Origin: an uncultured Bacteroidales bacterium | GTDB lineage: Bacteria > Bacteroidota > Bacteroidia > Bacteroidales > Muribaculaceae | NCBI GenBank assembly: GCA_949123685.1 | Contig: CASBHZ010000063.1 | Location: forward strand, 1 to 16,520 | Length of the DNA: 16,520 bases | Reading direction: 5' to 3' | In this document: in pieces, positions 7,526 through 16,138 of the stretch | Numbering within the stretch: the first letter of the stretch is position 1 | Layout: each line of letters opens with the position of its first letter | Notes under the pieces: generated by a model | Told to the model about the DNA's origin: nothing | Seen by the model: only the letters and a program-made list of their open reading frames with translations | Database searches by the model: none | Translations under genes and position numbers: made by a program

Positions 7526-9415
7526 TCATTGAAACAGGGAATCAAGACGCGACTGGTCAAGAAGACAGAAAACGCGGTTGCCGTTGGGAGTGAAAGCAGG
7601 ATCCGGAAGGGTGAAAAGTTCTGCACACAGATGCTCCATCTCAACTGCTCCAAGTTTCTCGCCTCGGCGTATCGCCGAGGAGCGAGCCATCATCAATGCC
7701 GCCCTCGAGGCAATAGACACGTCACCTTTTGCATCAAGTCCGTAATTGACGGAATCTTCAGTAACGGAATCCAGTATCCTCAACACCACATCCTTCGGAT
7801 TGCCATTCTTTAACATAGCCGGCAACGACGTGATATGCCAATTGTTTCCTGACTCATACTCCAATGAGAATCCGAGCCGCCTAAGATCATCCCCTATCTC
7901 GAGCAAAGCTGCCCGTTGCGCCTCATCAAGCGTCACCGTCTCCGGAAACATCACACTCTGCGACACAACCTCCATTTTCTCCACCCTGCGCATGAACTCT
8001 TCATAGAGTATCTTGACATGAGCCCTATGCTGGTCTATTATAATCAAGCCATCACGTGACGAGGTGACTATATATTTTGACGCATATTGCATGCACATTG
8101 GTGTCAGCTTATCCTTAAACTCTTCATCAAACAATGAATCATCAGGCTTATCGGAATCTTCCGTCTCCGGAATTAATCCGATGGAACTATCCACAGTCTT
8201 ATGACAATTTACTGGAGTCTCCGGCATCTGAAAACTATTTTTAGCGGCACCTCTGCTAAAATTTTCATATAATGACTCCCAATTAGAAGAGGATGGTTTG
8301 TGGTCATATTCCGATTTAAACGGATTATACCCCTTTGGCATCTCTATGACCGGCTCTTTGGGCAGCTCCCCCTCTTTCAACGGACGGACCGGAATTGCAT
8401 CTGATGTGAAATCAATGGAAGGAACAGCTGAAAACTTACCGAGCGCAGCCTTTACGGCAGCCTGCAGGATCGGCCATATCTGCTGTTCATATTCAAACTT
8501 TATCTCATCTTTCGTCGGACTCCTGTTCACATCAACGCTCTGGGGATCCACGGAAAACTTCAAGAAATAACAAGGTTGCGTGTCGGGAGCGATAAGGGCG
8601 TCATAACACCCTATTATAGCCTTATGAAAATAAGGATGACGCATGTTGCGTCCGTTTGCTATCAGGAACTGCAAAGGATTACGCCTTCGGGCAAATTCAG
8701 GCCTCGAAATAAACCCTTCTATCTTCACTAAAGAAGTTTCAACATTTATTGGCAGGAGTTGTGTATCAAGACTCGATTTCCATAGATCTATGATACGCTG
8801 TTTGAAAGAGCCGGCACGCAAGTCGATGATGCGGTTACCTGTGTCAAGTCCAAGACGGATATTATTATTCACCAATGCCATCCTCTCAAATTCACGAATG
8901 ATGCTTGTGAGTTCAACGCTGTCGCTCTTAAGGAATTTCCTCCGTGCTGGAACATTGAAGAAAAGTTTCTTGACGGTAATCACGGTGCCTTTGTCGCACA
9001 CGCAAGGCTCCTGACTTTCCACTCGGCTACCTGCAATCACGAGATGAGTGCCGAGTTTGTCATCTTCCCTTCTCGTCTTCACATCCACCTCGGCTATGGC
9101 ACATATGGAGGGAAGAGCCTCCCCCCTGAATCCCATAGTGTGAAGTGTGAATAAATCTTCGGCATTACGGATTTTTGACGTGGCGTGACGTTCAAAAGCC
9201 ATACGGGCATCTGTCTCCGACATGCCGGAGCCATTATCTATAACCTGTATCATGGTTTTACCCGCATCCTTCACTACAATGCGTATATTCGTGGCGCCGG
9301 CATCAACAGCATTCTCCACTAACTCCTTGATGGCTGATGACGGGCGTTGAATCACCTCTCCGGCGGCTATCTGGTTTGCCACTGAATCTGGCAGCAATCT
9401 GATCACATCTGTCAT
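7526..9415 (-). CDS. mutL: DNA mismatch repair protein MutL
   Basis: A 629-residue MutL, the ATPase that links MutS mismatch recognition to strand processing. The N-terminal GHKL ATPase is complete: IAAGEVIQRPSSA (17-29), ELVENAVDAGA (31-41) with the catalytic Glu31 and Mg-binding Asn35, DNGSGM at 60-65, GFRGEAL at 95-101, and a transducer domain with FFNVPARRKFL. A variable acidic linker follows (about 340-440), then the C-terminal dimerisation domain. The usual endonuclease motif DQHA-x2-E-x4-E is altered to DQHRAHVKILYE (461-472): Arg for Ala and Val for the first Glu. The C-terminus also lacks the CPHGRP-type metal motif, having FTPNGNRVF instead, so nicking activity is doubtful. The ATG at 9415 gives the conserved start MTDVIRLLPDSVANQIAAGEV; an in-frame GTG at 9421 is less likely. 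The gene starts 7 bp after the stop of the OstA-like gene and is the last of its operon. Confidence 0.97.
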   Translation of the reverse strand: MTDVIRLLPDSVANQIAAGEVIQRPSSAIKELVENAVDAGATNIRIVVKDAGKTMIQVIDNGSGMSETDARMAFERHATSKIRNAEDLFTLHTMGFRGEALPSICAIAEVDVKTRREDDKLGTHLVIAGSRVESQEPCVCDKGTVITVKKLFFNVPARRKFLKSDSVELTSIIREFERMALVNNNIRLGLDTGNRIIDLRAGSFKQRIIDLWKSSLDTQLLPINVETSLVKIEGFISRPEFARRRNPLQFLIANGRNMRHPYFHKAIIGCYDALIAPDTQPCYFLKFSVDPQSVDVNRSPTKDEIKFEYEQQIWPILQAAVKAALGKFSAVPSIDFTSDAIPVRPLKEGELPKEPVIEMPKGYNPFKSEYDHKPSSSNWESLYENFSRGAAKNSFQMPETPVNCHKTVDSSIGLIPETEDSDKPDDSLFDEEFKDKLTPMCMQYASKYIVTSSRDGLIIIDQHRAHVKILYEEFMRRVEKMEVVSQSVMFPETVTLDEAQRAALLEIGDDLRRLGFSLEYESGNNWHITSLPAMLKNGNPKDVVLRILDSVTEDSVNYGLDAKGDVSIASRAALMMARSSAIRRGEKLGAVEMEHLCAELFTLPDPAFTPNGNRVFCLLDQSRLDSLFQ

Positions 9416-9422
9416 AAACACC

Positions 9423-11708
9423 TTATTGTGATATTCCCGTTTTCATTTTCGAAGCGGGTGTGTCATCCTTGAAATAATTGTCAAGTTCCTCAGGAACCTC
9501 TCCAAGTTCATCAATCCATTTCCATCGGTCGCCATACCATTCACGCTTAGGTCGCAACGGCTCGAACCATTTGAATCCTTGCAGGTATTGCTGCGATGGT
9601 TTAACGAGGAAAAGAGGATATATTGAACCGGTAGTCTCCGGCCAGAACTTTAGTTTGTCAAGCGTGCGAGCTTTCATGTCTATCGTAAGGAAAGAACTCT
9701 CCACGCTAACCATCTTGTTATACGTAGAGTCCTTCTCCATCGGCAGGAATATAGTCTCGACATTCCCTTCCACTTCAAGTTTTTCCAACTCGTCATTTGA
9801 GAAATAAGCAGTCATTTTCTTCCCTGAAAGCTGATTATAAAAATCTTCATCAAGATATTCTGCCAAGAATCCTTTCTCCGGAAGATCCGCCCTATCAACA
9901 GTCGAATCATTAAAATGCACGTTTATCTTCTCACCATAAACCTGCTTGCTGTCGCTCCAGACTATCGGTTTGCGGATCATGTAAAGCATCGAATCATACT
10001 CCTGATAAATCATAGTGTCGGCAACCCCCTGCATATCCTGACGGAAGAAACGTGCCCTGCCGATCGCTTTGGCAACATGATAATCCTTGGGAACCATATA
10101 TGCAGAGTCACGTCCAAGTTTATCAAGTCGCGGACCGGAAGCTAAAGTGTCAATAGAATCATTATCAGGAACACTGTCAACTATCTCCGTGGCTACCATC
10201 TCCCTCACTGTAGATAGCTTGATTTGATTTTCCTGATCATCAGGCTCACTATGTCCTTTTTTTTCAGATTTATCAGATTTGCCGTGAATATCAGGCAACA
10301 CAGTAAGATCAGAAGACTCTTTTATAAGCTTGCCACCATCGGTAGAAACAGGAGCAGAGATTTGAGGTTTAGAAACTTGAGTCTGCCCCTTTTTAAGATC
10401 TTCCAATAGCTTAAAAAAGTCTTTATTGAAACCTGTCAATGCCGGAACCTGCCCGGGCTTGGGAAATCCATACGGTACACGAAGCATCTCTATCTTCATG
10501 TCCTCCGCCATTTCCATAGGCGACGAATAACCCTGCAGACGGGCACGCGTTTCCGCACTCCATTTATTATTAAGGCTATCTGGCCAAACGTATTCCACCC
10601 GTATTGATGTCAGAATTGTGTCTGCACGCAAAAAAAGCGTATCCTGCCGTGAGTATTCCATCAATAAAGGATATTCAGTGGAGAATGCCCTTCTCAAAGA
10701 ATCGTCATATTCCCCATAACCGCCAATAAGGGTCATCTTGCGAGCCGTGTCGGTCAATACCATAGGCTGCGGATTCTTCGCAAGATCCCTGAACATATAC
10801 GCACGGCTGAGACGCGTTGCCTTGTCATAGATAATCGAGTCACCTTCAAGTGAAACCACATTCATCGAACTGTCACGATGCAGAATCGTGGAACGCGCAG
10901 TAAGGATAGCGTTATCAGTCTGCGTGTTGTAACGTCCGGCTGATGTAAGGATAGTGTCATTGGCTCCTTCAATACGCGTCTCCGTATTGATTGTTGCGAT
11001 ATGTGTTCCGGTATTGTAATCAAGCTCTTCGGTAAACATCTTATAGCCGTCCTTGGTATTGACCAATACCACATCGCTCTCAAAACGGGCAAGCTTTGTG
11101 GCTGGCGAATACTCGCCATAGATAGATGTAAGTTCATTTATCTCATCCTCCAGTTTACCGCCACGCGTATACCATCCCATCTCAATATTCATGTCATAAT
11201 CAAGGCTGTCTGTGGTCAATGTAACCTTTGGATCTTTAAGAATAACCTCCGGACGTGACGGACCTGAAGTCAGCACAGCCTTGCGCATCCCTCCGTCATA
11301 GAAAAGTTTGTCGGCATAGACAAAAAGGGTGTCACCCTGACGCATTTCCACATGACCGAATGCATCCAATGAGTTACGCTCAGGGAAATAATATGCCGAG
11401 TCGCAATACATCCACATACCTCCCTGCCTGAACACCACAGTCCCTTTCACTATCTGCTTTTCTTCGTTATCAAGTGGCGGACGGAACAGCGAGTCGGCAT
11501 TCTCAAGAAAGACTTTATCCTCCTGATAGCGGTTGGCATCCGGAATTGTAGGCTTTATCGGTTGCGTCGGAGCCGGACGTGTAAAAGACTCCTTCTTTTC
11601 AGTTTTCTTACGCTGTTGCGCATAGATGGAATCCATAACAGAGATTCCTCCCGACAGCACAATCGCTGCCAGGAGAAACACTATAAATTTAGGAGTCTTG
11701 GAAATCAT
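9423..11708 (-). CDS. OstA/LptA-like lipopolysaccharide transport protein
   Basis: A 761-residue protein of the OstA-like family widespread in Bacteroidota, related to the LptA/LptD bridge that carries lipopolysaccharide through the periplasm. It begins with a signal peptide or anchor (FIVFLLAAIVLSGGISV, residues 8-24), then a Pro/Lys-rich stretch. About residues 45-400 form a repetitive beta structure with phrases such as DSAYYFPERNSLDAFGHVEMRQGDTL, split in the sequence by short loops, typical of the OstA beta-jellyroll. A charged low-complexity linker rich in Ser, Asp, Lys and Glu (about 430-500) is followed by a second OstA-like part. The protein is far longer than E. coli LptA (about 185 residues) and shorter than most LptD. 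The start ATG overlaps the stop of the SurA-like gene in a TGATG, so the two are translationally coupled; a GTG one codon upstream is an alternative. Its place between chaperones for outer-membrane proteins and mutL suits an envelope-assembly role. Confidence 0.85.
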   Translation of the reverse strand: MISKTPKFIVFLLAAIVLSGGISVMDSIYAQQRKKTEKKESFTRPAPTQPIKPTIPDANRYQEDKVFLENADSLFRPPLDNEEKQIVKGTVVFRQGGMWMYCDSAYYFPERNSLDAFGHVEMRQGDTLFVYADKLFYDGGMRKAVLTSGPSRPEVILKDPKVTLTTDSLDYDMNIEMGWYTRGGKLEDEINELTSIYGEYSPATKLARFESDVVLVNTKDGYKMFTEELDYNTGTHIATINTETRIEGANDTILTSAGRYNTQTDNAILTARSTILHRDSSMNVVSLEGDSIIYDKATRLSRAYMFRDLAKNPQPMVLTDTARKMTLIGGYGEYDDSLRRAFSTEYPLLMEYSRQDTLFLRADTILTSIRVEYVWPDSLNNKWSAETRARLQGYSSPMEMAEDMKIEMLRVPYGFPKPGQVPALTGFNKDFFKLLEDLKKGQTQVSKPQISAPVSTDGGKLIKESSDLTVLPDIHGKSDKSEKKGHSEPDDQENQIKLSTVREMVATEIVDSVPDNDSIDTLASGPRLDKLGRDSAYMVPKDYHVAKAIGRARFFRQDMQGVADTMIYQEYDSMLYMIRKPIVWSDSKQVYGEKINVHFNDSTVDRADLPEKGFLAEYLDEDFYNQLSGKKMTAYFSNDELEKLEVEGNVETIFLPMEKDSTYNKMVSVESSFLTIDMKARTLDKLKFWPETTGSIYPLFLVKPSQQYLQGFKWFEPLRPKREWYGDRWKWIDELGEVPEELDNYFKDDTPASKMKTGISQ

Positions 11709-13063
11709 CACTTTATCCAGCCGTCGTATTCAAATTCACAGTTTTGCCATCCATCGGCAATCTTAACATACGTATCCTTGATTTTTTGTTCAACCCATTC
11801 TTTGAGAATATCGTTTTTACGACTCACTTCATACATCTCCTTGATCATATTGTAGTCGTCTGAAAGATTTGCCTTATGCCCCTGAACCCTATTGGTAAGC
11901 TTCACGATCGCAACTATGTCTTTATTGCGCTTAGAGTCTTTCATGATAAATGCCTCAGACACGTCGCCCGGCTGCATGAGTTCTATCCTGCGTGCAACTT
12001 CAGGCGGCAGATCCTGCATCTCAAAACGCGAACTTCCGGTCTGAGGATTCACCATAATACCCCTATTGTTTTTAGTATCCTTATCTTGTGAAACATATCT
12101 TGCAGCCTCTTCAAAAGGGAATTTACCTGCCATTATCTCTTTACGGAGTGAGTCAAGACGCACTGTAGCCTCTTTAAGATCCTTTTCATTCACTTTCGGA
12201 GTTAGAATTATATGACGCACATTAACCTGGTCTCCACGCTTGTCTATAAGCTGGATTATATGATAACCATATTCAGTTTCTACAATACGGGAAACCTTCT
12301 TGGGATCATTGAGGTTAAAGGCGACATTGGCAAATTCAGGCACCCATGCCGAACGGTTCTGATAACCGAGTTCTCCACCCTGCATTGCCGATCCGTCTTC
12401 ACTATACATGATCGCCAATGTTGAAAATTCGGACTCACCTCGGTTCACACGGTCTGCATAATCACGTAAACGAGCTTTCACGTCTTCAATCTCCTGAGCC
12501 GGGATCACCGGGTTTATCGAAATGATCTGAGCTTCCACCTGCATCGGCACGTATGGTATCGAATCTTCCGGAAGAGCGGAAAAATATTTTCTAACATCAT
12601 TGGGTGTAGCCTTAACATCTTTGGTCAGATTGCTCTGCACCTGCTCGATGATATAATTGTTGCGCATCACGTCAAGCATCTGATCACGGAGCTGGGCATA
12701 TGGTTTACGGAAATATTCCTCAACCTTCTCGCGCGACCCGAGATTGTTAACAAAATAAGCCATTCGCTTGTCTACCGAGCTCTGCACCTGACCCTCCGGA
12801 GCCTCCACCGTATCAATCTTCGCCTGATGGAGATATAGTTTCTCAACCGCTATCCTCTCGGGGATAACACAATAAGGATCTCCGATTATGGGAGTGCCTT
12901 CAGAACGCATCGAAGCATATTGCTCCTCGATCTCGGAGCGGAAAATAGGCTCATCACCCACTATCCACGCTACCTCGTCAACAACATTTCGCTTTACAGG
13001 AGCGGCAATGGCGCAAAGAGCCATCAATGCGGCTCCGGGTATCATGACATTTCTTAATTTCAT
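11708..13063 (-). CDS. surA: SurA-type periplasmic chaperone with two parvulin PPIase domains
   Basis: A 451-residue periplasmic peptidyl-prolyl isomerase and chaperone for outer-membrane proteins. A signal peptide (MKLRNVMIPGAALMALCAIAAP) precedes a SurA_N-like helical domain (about 28-165, with VAWIVGDEPIFRSEIEEQY), two parvulin domains (about 176-273 and 281-393) and a C-terminal helix (about 400-451) that packs with the N-terminal domain in SurA. The first parvulin domain has the usual core EDGSAMQGGELGY and the second histidine (His268 in YGYHII), but its first His is replaced in VEAQIIS. The second has the first histidine (His284 in VRHIIL), but its final YHI element has become KDIVAIVKL. 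Each domain is thus partly degenerate. The gene starts 40 bp after the lipoprotein gene with no promoter match in the gap, and its stop overlaps the next start. The symbol rests on domain layout; it could equally be listed as a SurA-like PPIase. Confidence 0.88.
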   Translation of the reverse strand: MKLRNVMIPGAALMALCAIAAPVKRNVVDEVAWIVGDEPIFRSEIEEQYASMRSEGTPIIGDPYCVIPERIAVEKLYLHQAKIDTVEAPEGQVQSSVDKRMAYFVNNLGSREKVEEYFRKPYAQLRDQMLDVMRNNYIIEQVQSNLTKDVKATPNDVRKYFSALPEDSIPYVPMQVEAQIISINPVIPAQEIEDVKARLRDYADRVNRGESEFSTLAIMYSEDGSAMQGGELGYQNRSAWVPEFANVAFNLNDPKKVSRIVETEYGYHIIQLIDKRGDQVNVRHIILTPKVNEKDLKEATVRLDSLRKEIMAGKFPFEEAARYVSQDKDTKNNRGIMVNPQTGSSRFEMQDLPPEVARRIELMQPGDVSEAFIMKDSKRNKDIVAIVKLTNRVQGHKANLSDDYNMIKEMYEVSRKNDILKEWVEQKIKDTYVKIADGWQNCEFEYDGWIK

Positions 13064-13103
13064 ATCTTAAAATTAATATAAAGCAACCGGCAGATTCTCG
13101 CTA

Positions 13104-14051
13104 TCAGTCGCTTATGTTCTTTCTATTATTGTTATTGTTAGCGGCAGATGCCATTTCCTTCATTTTACGCTTCACGGGATCGTATAGTCCCGGCTTAAGT
13201 TTACCGTCTTCTATACCTTTGGCATAAAGAGAGGAAAGCAACTCAAAACGATAGTCGCTTTTCTTTTCTCGGCTGATCATGTCGGCAATAAGCTTGGATG
13301 CATATTCATAAGGCATGACGCTTCCGGAAGGAAGATAGTCGAATATGTGAAGCAAATATACAGAACCGCCATAAGCTGTTTCAAAGTCTTTGGTAGAACT
13401 CAAAAAAGCGTCAGCATCATAAAACCGATATGGTATCTGCTCCGACATTTCGCTCCAGTCTATCCAGTTATCCTTGAAATACTCATATTGAGAAGCCTGC
13501 CTCAACCCATATTTCTCTATATTGTCAATCGCAGATGGAGTTGCAGAAGCCATCCATCTGCGAATGTCACCAAGACGCTCTTCAGAATCGGACACTTTCA
13601 AATAAATGCCTTTGATAATAGGCGCCTCAAGTTTCATTTCTTCGCCATGTGCCGCATAATACAGCCTCACATTTTGCTCTGAAACAGCAGGAGCCTCTTC
13701 CTGTTTCGAACGCAGGTAACGCTCTATTATAAGATTGTTGCGGTAATCCTCCGCCATACGGTTAATCCTCTCCAAGTCTGCGATATTCTCCAAAGCGACA
13801 TCACTAAGCATCATGGAGCGAACCCATCGTTCCACTATCGAATTAAACAACTCAGTGCTATCTTCTTCAGACAAACCGGACGGAATCCTGGCTAAGACTT
13901 CACGCATTGTAAGCGCTGAATCCCCAACCTCTACAAGTATTTCCTCTTCCGCTGCAGTTTCATTTGTGTTAGAACCACAACCTGCAGTAGAAGACATTGC
14001 CGCAAGTGCTACAACAATACCTATAAAGACAGAAGGTTTACGCATTTCCAT
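13104..14051 (-). CDS. PPIase/SurA-like lipoprotein without a recognisable active parvulin core
   Basis: A 315-residue lipoprotein. The signal peptide (about residues 1-24) ends in STAGC with cysteine 25 as the lipid-bearing residue. The next segment (LVEVGDSALTMREVLARIP) looks like the entry to a SurA/PpiC-type chaperone, followed by long helices (about 60-130). The region about 140-255 has the outline of a parvulin fold (PIIKGIYLKVSDS, then GGSVYLLHIFDYLPSG), but lacks the GGxLG core and the paired histidines, so a chaperone role is likelier than isomerase activity. The tail holds five consecutive Asn residues. The ATG at 14051 is used; a second ATG at 14045 is equally compatible with the signal peptide. 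It lies 40 bp upstream of the SurA-like gene in the same direction and probably heads that operon. The family assignment is moderate because it rests on context and weak sequence resemblance. Confidence 0.7.
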   Translation of the reverse strand: MEMRKPSVFIGIVVALAAMSSTAGCGSNTNETAAEEEILVEVGDSALTMREVLARIPSGLSEEDSTELFNSIVERWVRSMMLSDVALENIADLERINRMAEDYRNNLIIERYLRSKQEEAPAVSEQNVRLYYAAHGEEMKLEAPIIKGIYLKVSDSEERLGDIRRWMASATPSAIDNIEKYGLRQASQYEYFKDNWIDWSEMSEQIPYRFYDADAFLSSTKDFETAYGGSVYLLHIFDYLPSGSVMPYEYASKLIADMISREKKSDYRFELLSSLYAKGIEDGKLKPGLYDPVKRKMKEMASAANNNNNRKNISD

Positions 14052-14060
14052 AATATGCTA

Positions 14061-14091
14061 CAAATTTAAGCAAATTTCCATTAATAAAAAA
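14061..14091 (-). promoter_or_regulatory. Candidate promoter of the lipoprotein-surA-ostA-mutL operon
   Basis: On the minus strand, TAAATTTG (14068 down to 14061) matches the Bacteroidota -7 consensus TAnnTTTG. The -33 position falls in a run of six T at 14091-14086, which lacks the G of a full TTTG. Only nine bases separate the -7 element from the ATG at 14051, so the leader would be very short or absent. The exact match and its place right after the upstream terminator favour it; the short spacing counts against it. Confidence 0.4.
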
Positions 14092-14121
14092 GAAGCTGAA
14101 TCTTAATATTGATCCAGCTTC
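14086..14121 (-). terminator. Rho-independent terminator after the 643-residue PPIase gene
   Basis: Reading leftward, the RNA arm GAAGCUGGAUC (14121-14111) pairs with GAUUCAGCUUC (14102-14092) across an 8-base A/U loop. This gives 11 pairs with a single G-U wobble. Six U follow directly (14091-14086). The stem begins 22 bp after the stop of the PPIase gene (14144-14146). This is the most classical intrinsic terminator in the window. Confidence 0.85.
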
Positions 14122-14143
14122 CTTATAATGAAGGATTTTTACT

Positions 14144-16075
14144 CTATTTCTTCACGCTTTTTAACACTTTCTTATTGACTTTGACCGGATACTTCTTCCG
14201 GAGTTCTTCTTCCCACTGGCTTTGGAACTCATTCTGATAATCACTAGTCACAAGTCCGCGCACATCCGTATATTCTTCCGGAGCCGTGATCACGCGAGGA
14301 TCTATCATAAAGAATGTTGCGAATGCCTTTTTTGCAGGTTTAGTTTCGGGACCATCGAAAAGAAGATGATCAACCATCGCGTTTGTTCCTTTCTCAACAA
14401 GCACCTTCTCTATAGCCGCTTTACCATGAAACGCCTTGCGTATGGTATTCACCAAAGAATCACGACCGATCGTTGCCGCCATCTCCTTGACCTTGCCGGC
14501 AACAGAATCATTGACAGCCTGAACGAGATAACCCTTAGCATGCGGCACACTCCATTTATAGTTGCTGCGATTAGACTCGAAATAATTCTTCAATCCCTCT
14601 GTATCTTTAGCCGCCTTGTCCCAGATTTTCTTTACACTAACCTCATACAGCAGACTGCCATCCACGTATTCATGAAGCAGGTTTCTGTAATCGGGTTCTT
14701 CACGTTCAAGCCTTGCTATCTCCGCATCTACAAGACTGGAATTATAGAAAGTATCAAAATTATTATTGAAAATCCTAATTGCAGCATCCGGATTGACTTG
14801 CATTACATTTTTCATCGCGCCCACAAATTCAGACGCAGCTATTTTTTTACCATCAATAGTGAAAACTGTAGCACCGCCTTCCTGATTTTTACCATATCTT
14901 TCATAGAAGAGCGAATCGATTCCATTTGTCAGCACATAAGAGCGCATGGAATCAAGAACTTTATCGTTTACCTTACCCTTATGAATATCGGCAAGACGAG
15001 CACTCTGATTGTCGCGGACCAGAACATAGCGATCATCCTGAGGATTAGTCACACGGGCGAGAAATTCAGGTTTCATCTGAGCCATTGATGGTATAGGACG
15101 CGATGCAATCCGGTTTATTATATGCCATCCGAAAGCAGTGCGGAAAGGTTCGCTTATACTGTTGTCAGGCATTGAGAAGGCAACAGAATCAAATTCAGCA
15201 ACCATCTCCCCGGAACCGAACCAAGGGAGCATGCCTCCTTGACGGGCAGAACCGCGATCATCGGAAAAACGTGTGGCAAGATCAGAAAACTTGGATGGAT
15301 CGGCTTTTACTATCCCATATATGCTGTCAATCTGGTGACGGGCTTTTGCATTTATTTCAGGATCATTGCCTTGAGCCATCTTCAAAATATGCGCAGCCTG
15401 TATCTTTCCCCGTGCCGGACGGCTTTTACCACCTTTAAGCACATGGTATCCCACCGGACTCTCGATAATTCCGGATATTTCCCCTTCCGGAGTTGTATAA
15501 GCAGCAATCTCGAATGCATATGGATATTGTTGAGCCGTGATATAGCCCATGCAACCTCCCCTATGGCTTGAACCGCGATCTTCCGAAAGCTTTGCTGCAA
15601 GTTCTGCAAAGTCAGCACCCGAAAGCAACGCCTGGCGAATACTGTCCATGCGCTGTCTCTTGACTGCATTTTCGGCAGAGTTCTGACTCTTGAAGAGCAT
15701 TATATGATTGGCTTCGACTTCTCTCGAAGCACGATCGTAAGTTTCTTTAAGGAGCTTGTCAAGATACGTTGAATCGGCAAGATACGGAGCTGCCAAATCT
15801 CTACGATACTGCTCCATCTCTTTACGGAAAGAAGCCGTAGTGTCTATCCCTTCTGCTTTTGCGTCTTCAACCTTCATCTTATAAAGCTTGAACATCTCAA
15901 CATACTCTTCGAGAGGCTGCTGAGAGAGTTGCTGCTGGCTATTCTTGCCATATAGATATTCAAACTCAGACTTGGGGACGTCAACTCCGTTGACAGTCAT
16001 TATTACGGGATCTTTGGCTGTCATTGCCAAAGCGAAAATAGCGGCTCCGGCTCCAGCGACAAACTTTTTATTCAT
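14144..16075 (-). CDS. Periplasmic peptidyl-prolyl isomerase with two parvulin domains (PpiD/SurA-like)
   Basis: A 643-residue exported PPIase. A signal peptide (MNKKFVAGAGAAIFALAMTA) is followed by a SurA_N-like start (PVIMTVNGVDVPKSEFEYLY, 23-42) and helices to about 115. Two complete-looking parvulin domains follow. The first (about 121-216) has His124 in ANHIML, SEDRGSSHRGGCMGY and His211 in VGYHVL. The second (about 224-326) has His229 in AAHILK, SDDRGSARQGGMLPWF and His318 in GWHII. Both keep the paired histidines and Gly-rich core, so isomerase activity is likely. The C-terminal 300 residues are helical with a second SurA-like start (TVFTIDGKKIAASEFVGAM) and a Lys-rich end. The length is near that of PpiD, but there is no long transmembrane helix beyond the signal peptide, so it is likely soluble in the periplasm. 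The next gene begins after a terminator, so this gene is probably its own transcript. No TAnnTTTG match was found upstream. Confidence 0.9.
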   Translation of the reverse strand: MNKKFVAGAGAAIFALAMTAKDPVIMTVNGVDVPKSEFEYLYGKNSQQQLSQQPLEEYVEMFKLYKMKVEDAKAEGIDTTASFRKEMEQYRRDLAAPYLADSTYLDKLLKETYDRASREVEANHIMLFKSQNSAENAVKRQRMDSIRQALLSGADFAELAAKLSEDRGSSHRGGCMGYITAQQYPYAFEIAAYTTPEGEISGIIESPVGYHVLKGGKSRPARGKIQAAHILKMAQGNDPEINAKARHQIDSIYGIVKADPSKFSDLATRFSDDRGSARQGGMLPWFGSGEMVAEFDSVAFSMPDNSISEPFRTAFGWHIINRIASRPIPSMAQMKPEFLARVTNPQDDRYVLVRDNQSARLADIHKGKVNDKVLDSMRSYVLTNGIDSLFYERYGKNQEGGATVFTIDGKKIAASEFVGAMKNVMQVNPDAAIRIFNNNFDTFYNSSLVDAEIARLEREEPDYRNLLHEYVDGSLLYEVSVKKIWDKAAKDTEGLKNYFESNRSNYKWSVPHAKGYLVQAVNDSVAGKVKEMAATIGRDSLVNTIRKAFHGKAAIEKVLVEKGTNAMVDHLLFDGPETKPAKKAFATFFMIDPRVITAPEEYTDVRGLVTSDYQNEFQSQWEEELRKKYPVKVNKKVLKSVKK

Positions 16076-16138
16076 TTAAGTTACCAACTTTTTTTAAATA
16101 TCAATGAAGGAATAGCTCCAGCTAATTCCCATATAGAT

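Noticed and set aside
9415..9421. GTG start two codons upstream for mutL
   Set aside because: The ATG at 9415 gives the conserved MutL N-terminus; the GTG would bring the start to within one base of the previous stop codon and adds unconserved residues.
14222..15088. A 288-codon open frame on the + strand, opposite the large PPIase gene
   Set aside because: It lies wholly inside the well-supported PPIase gene and its product shows no recognisable domain or signal. It is best explained as a shadow of the codon use of the true gene.
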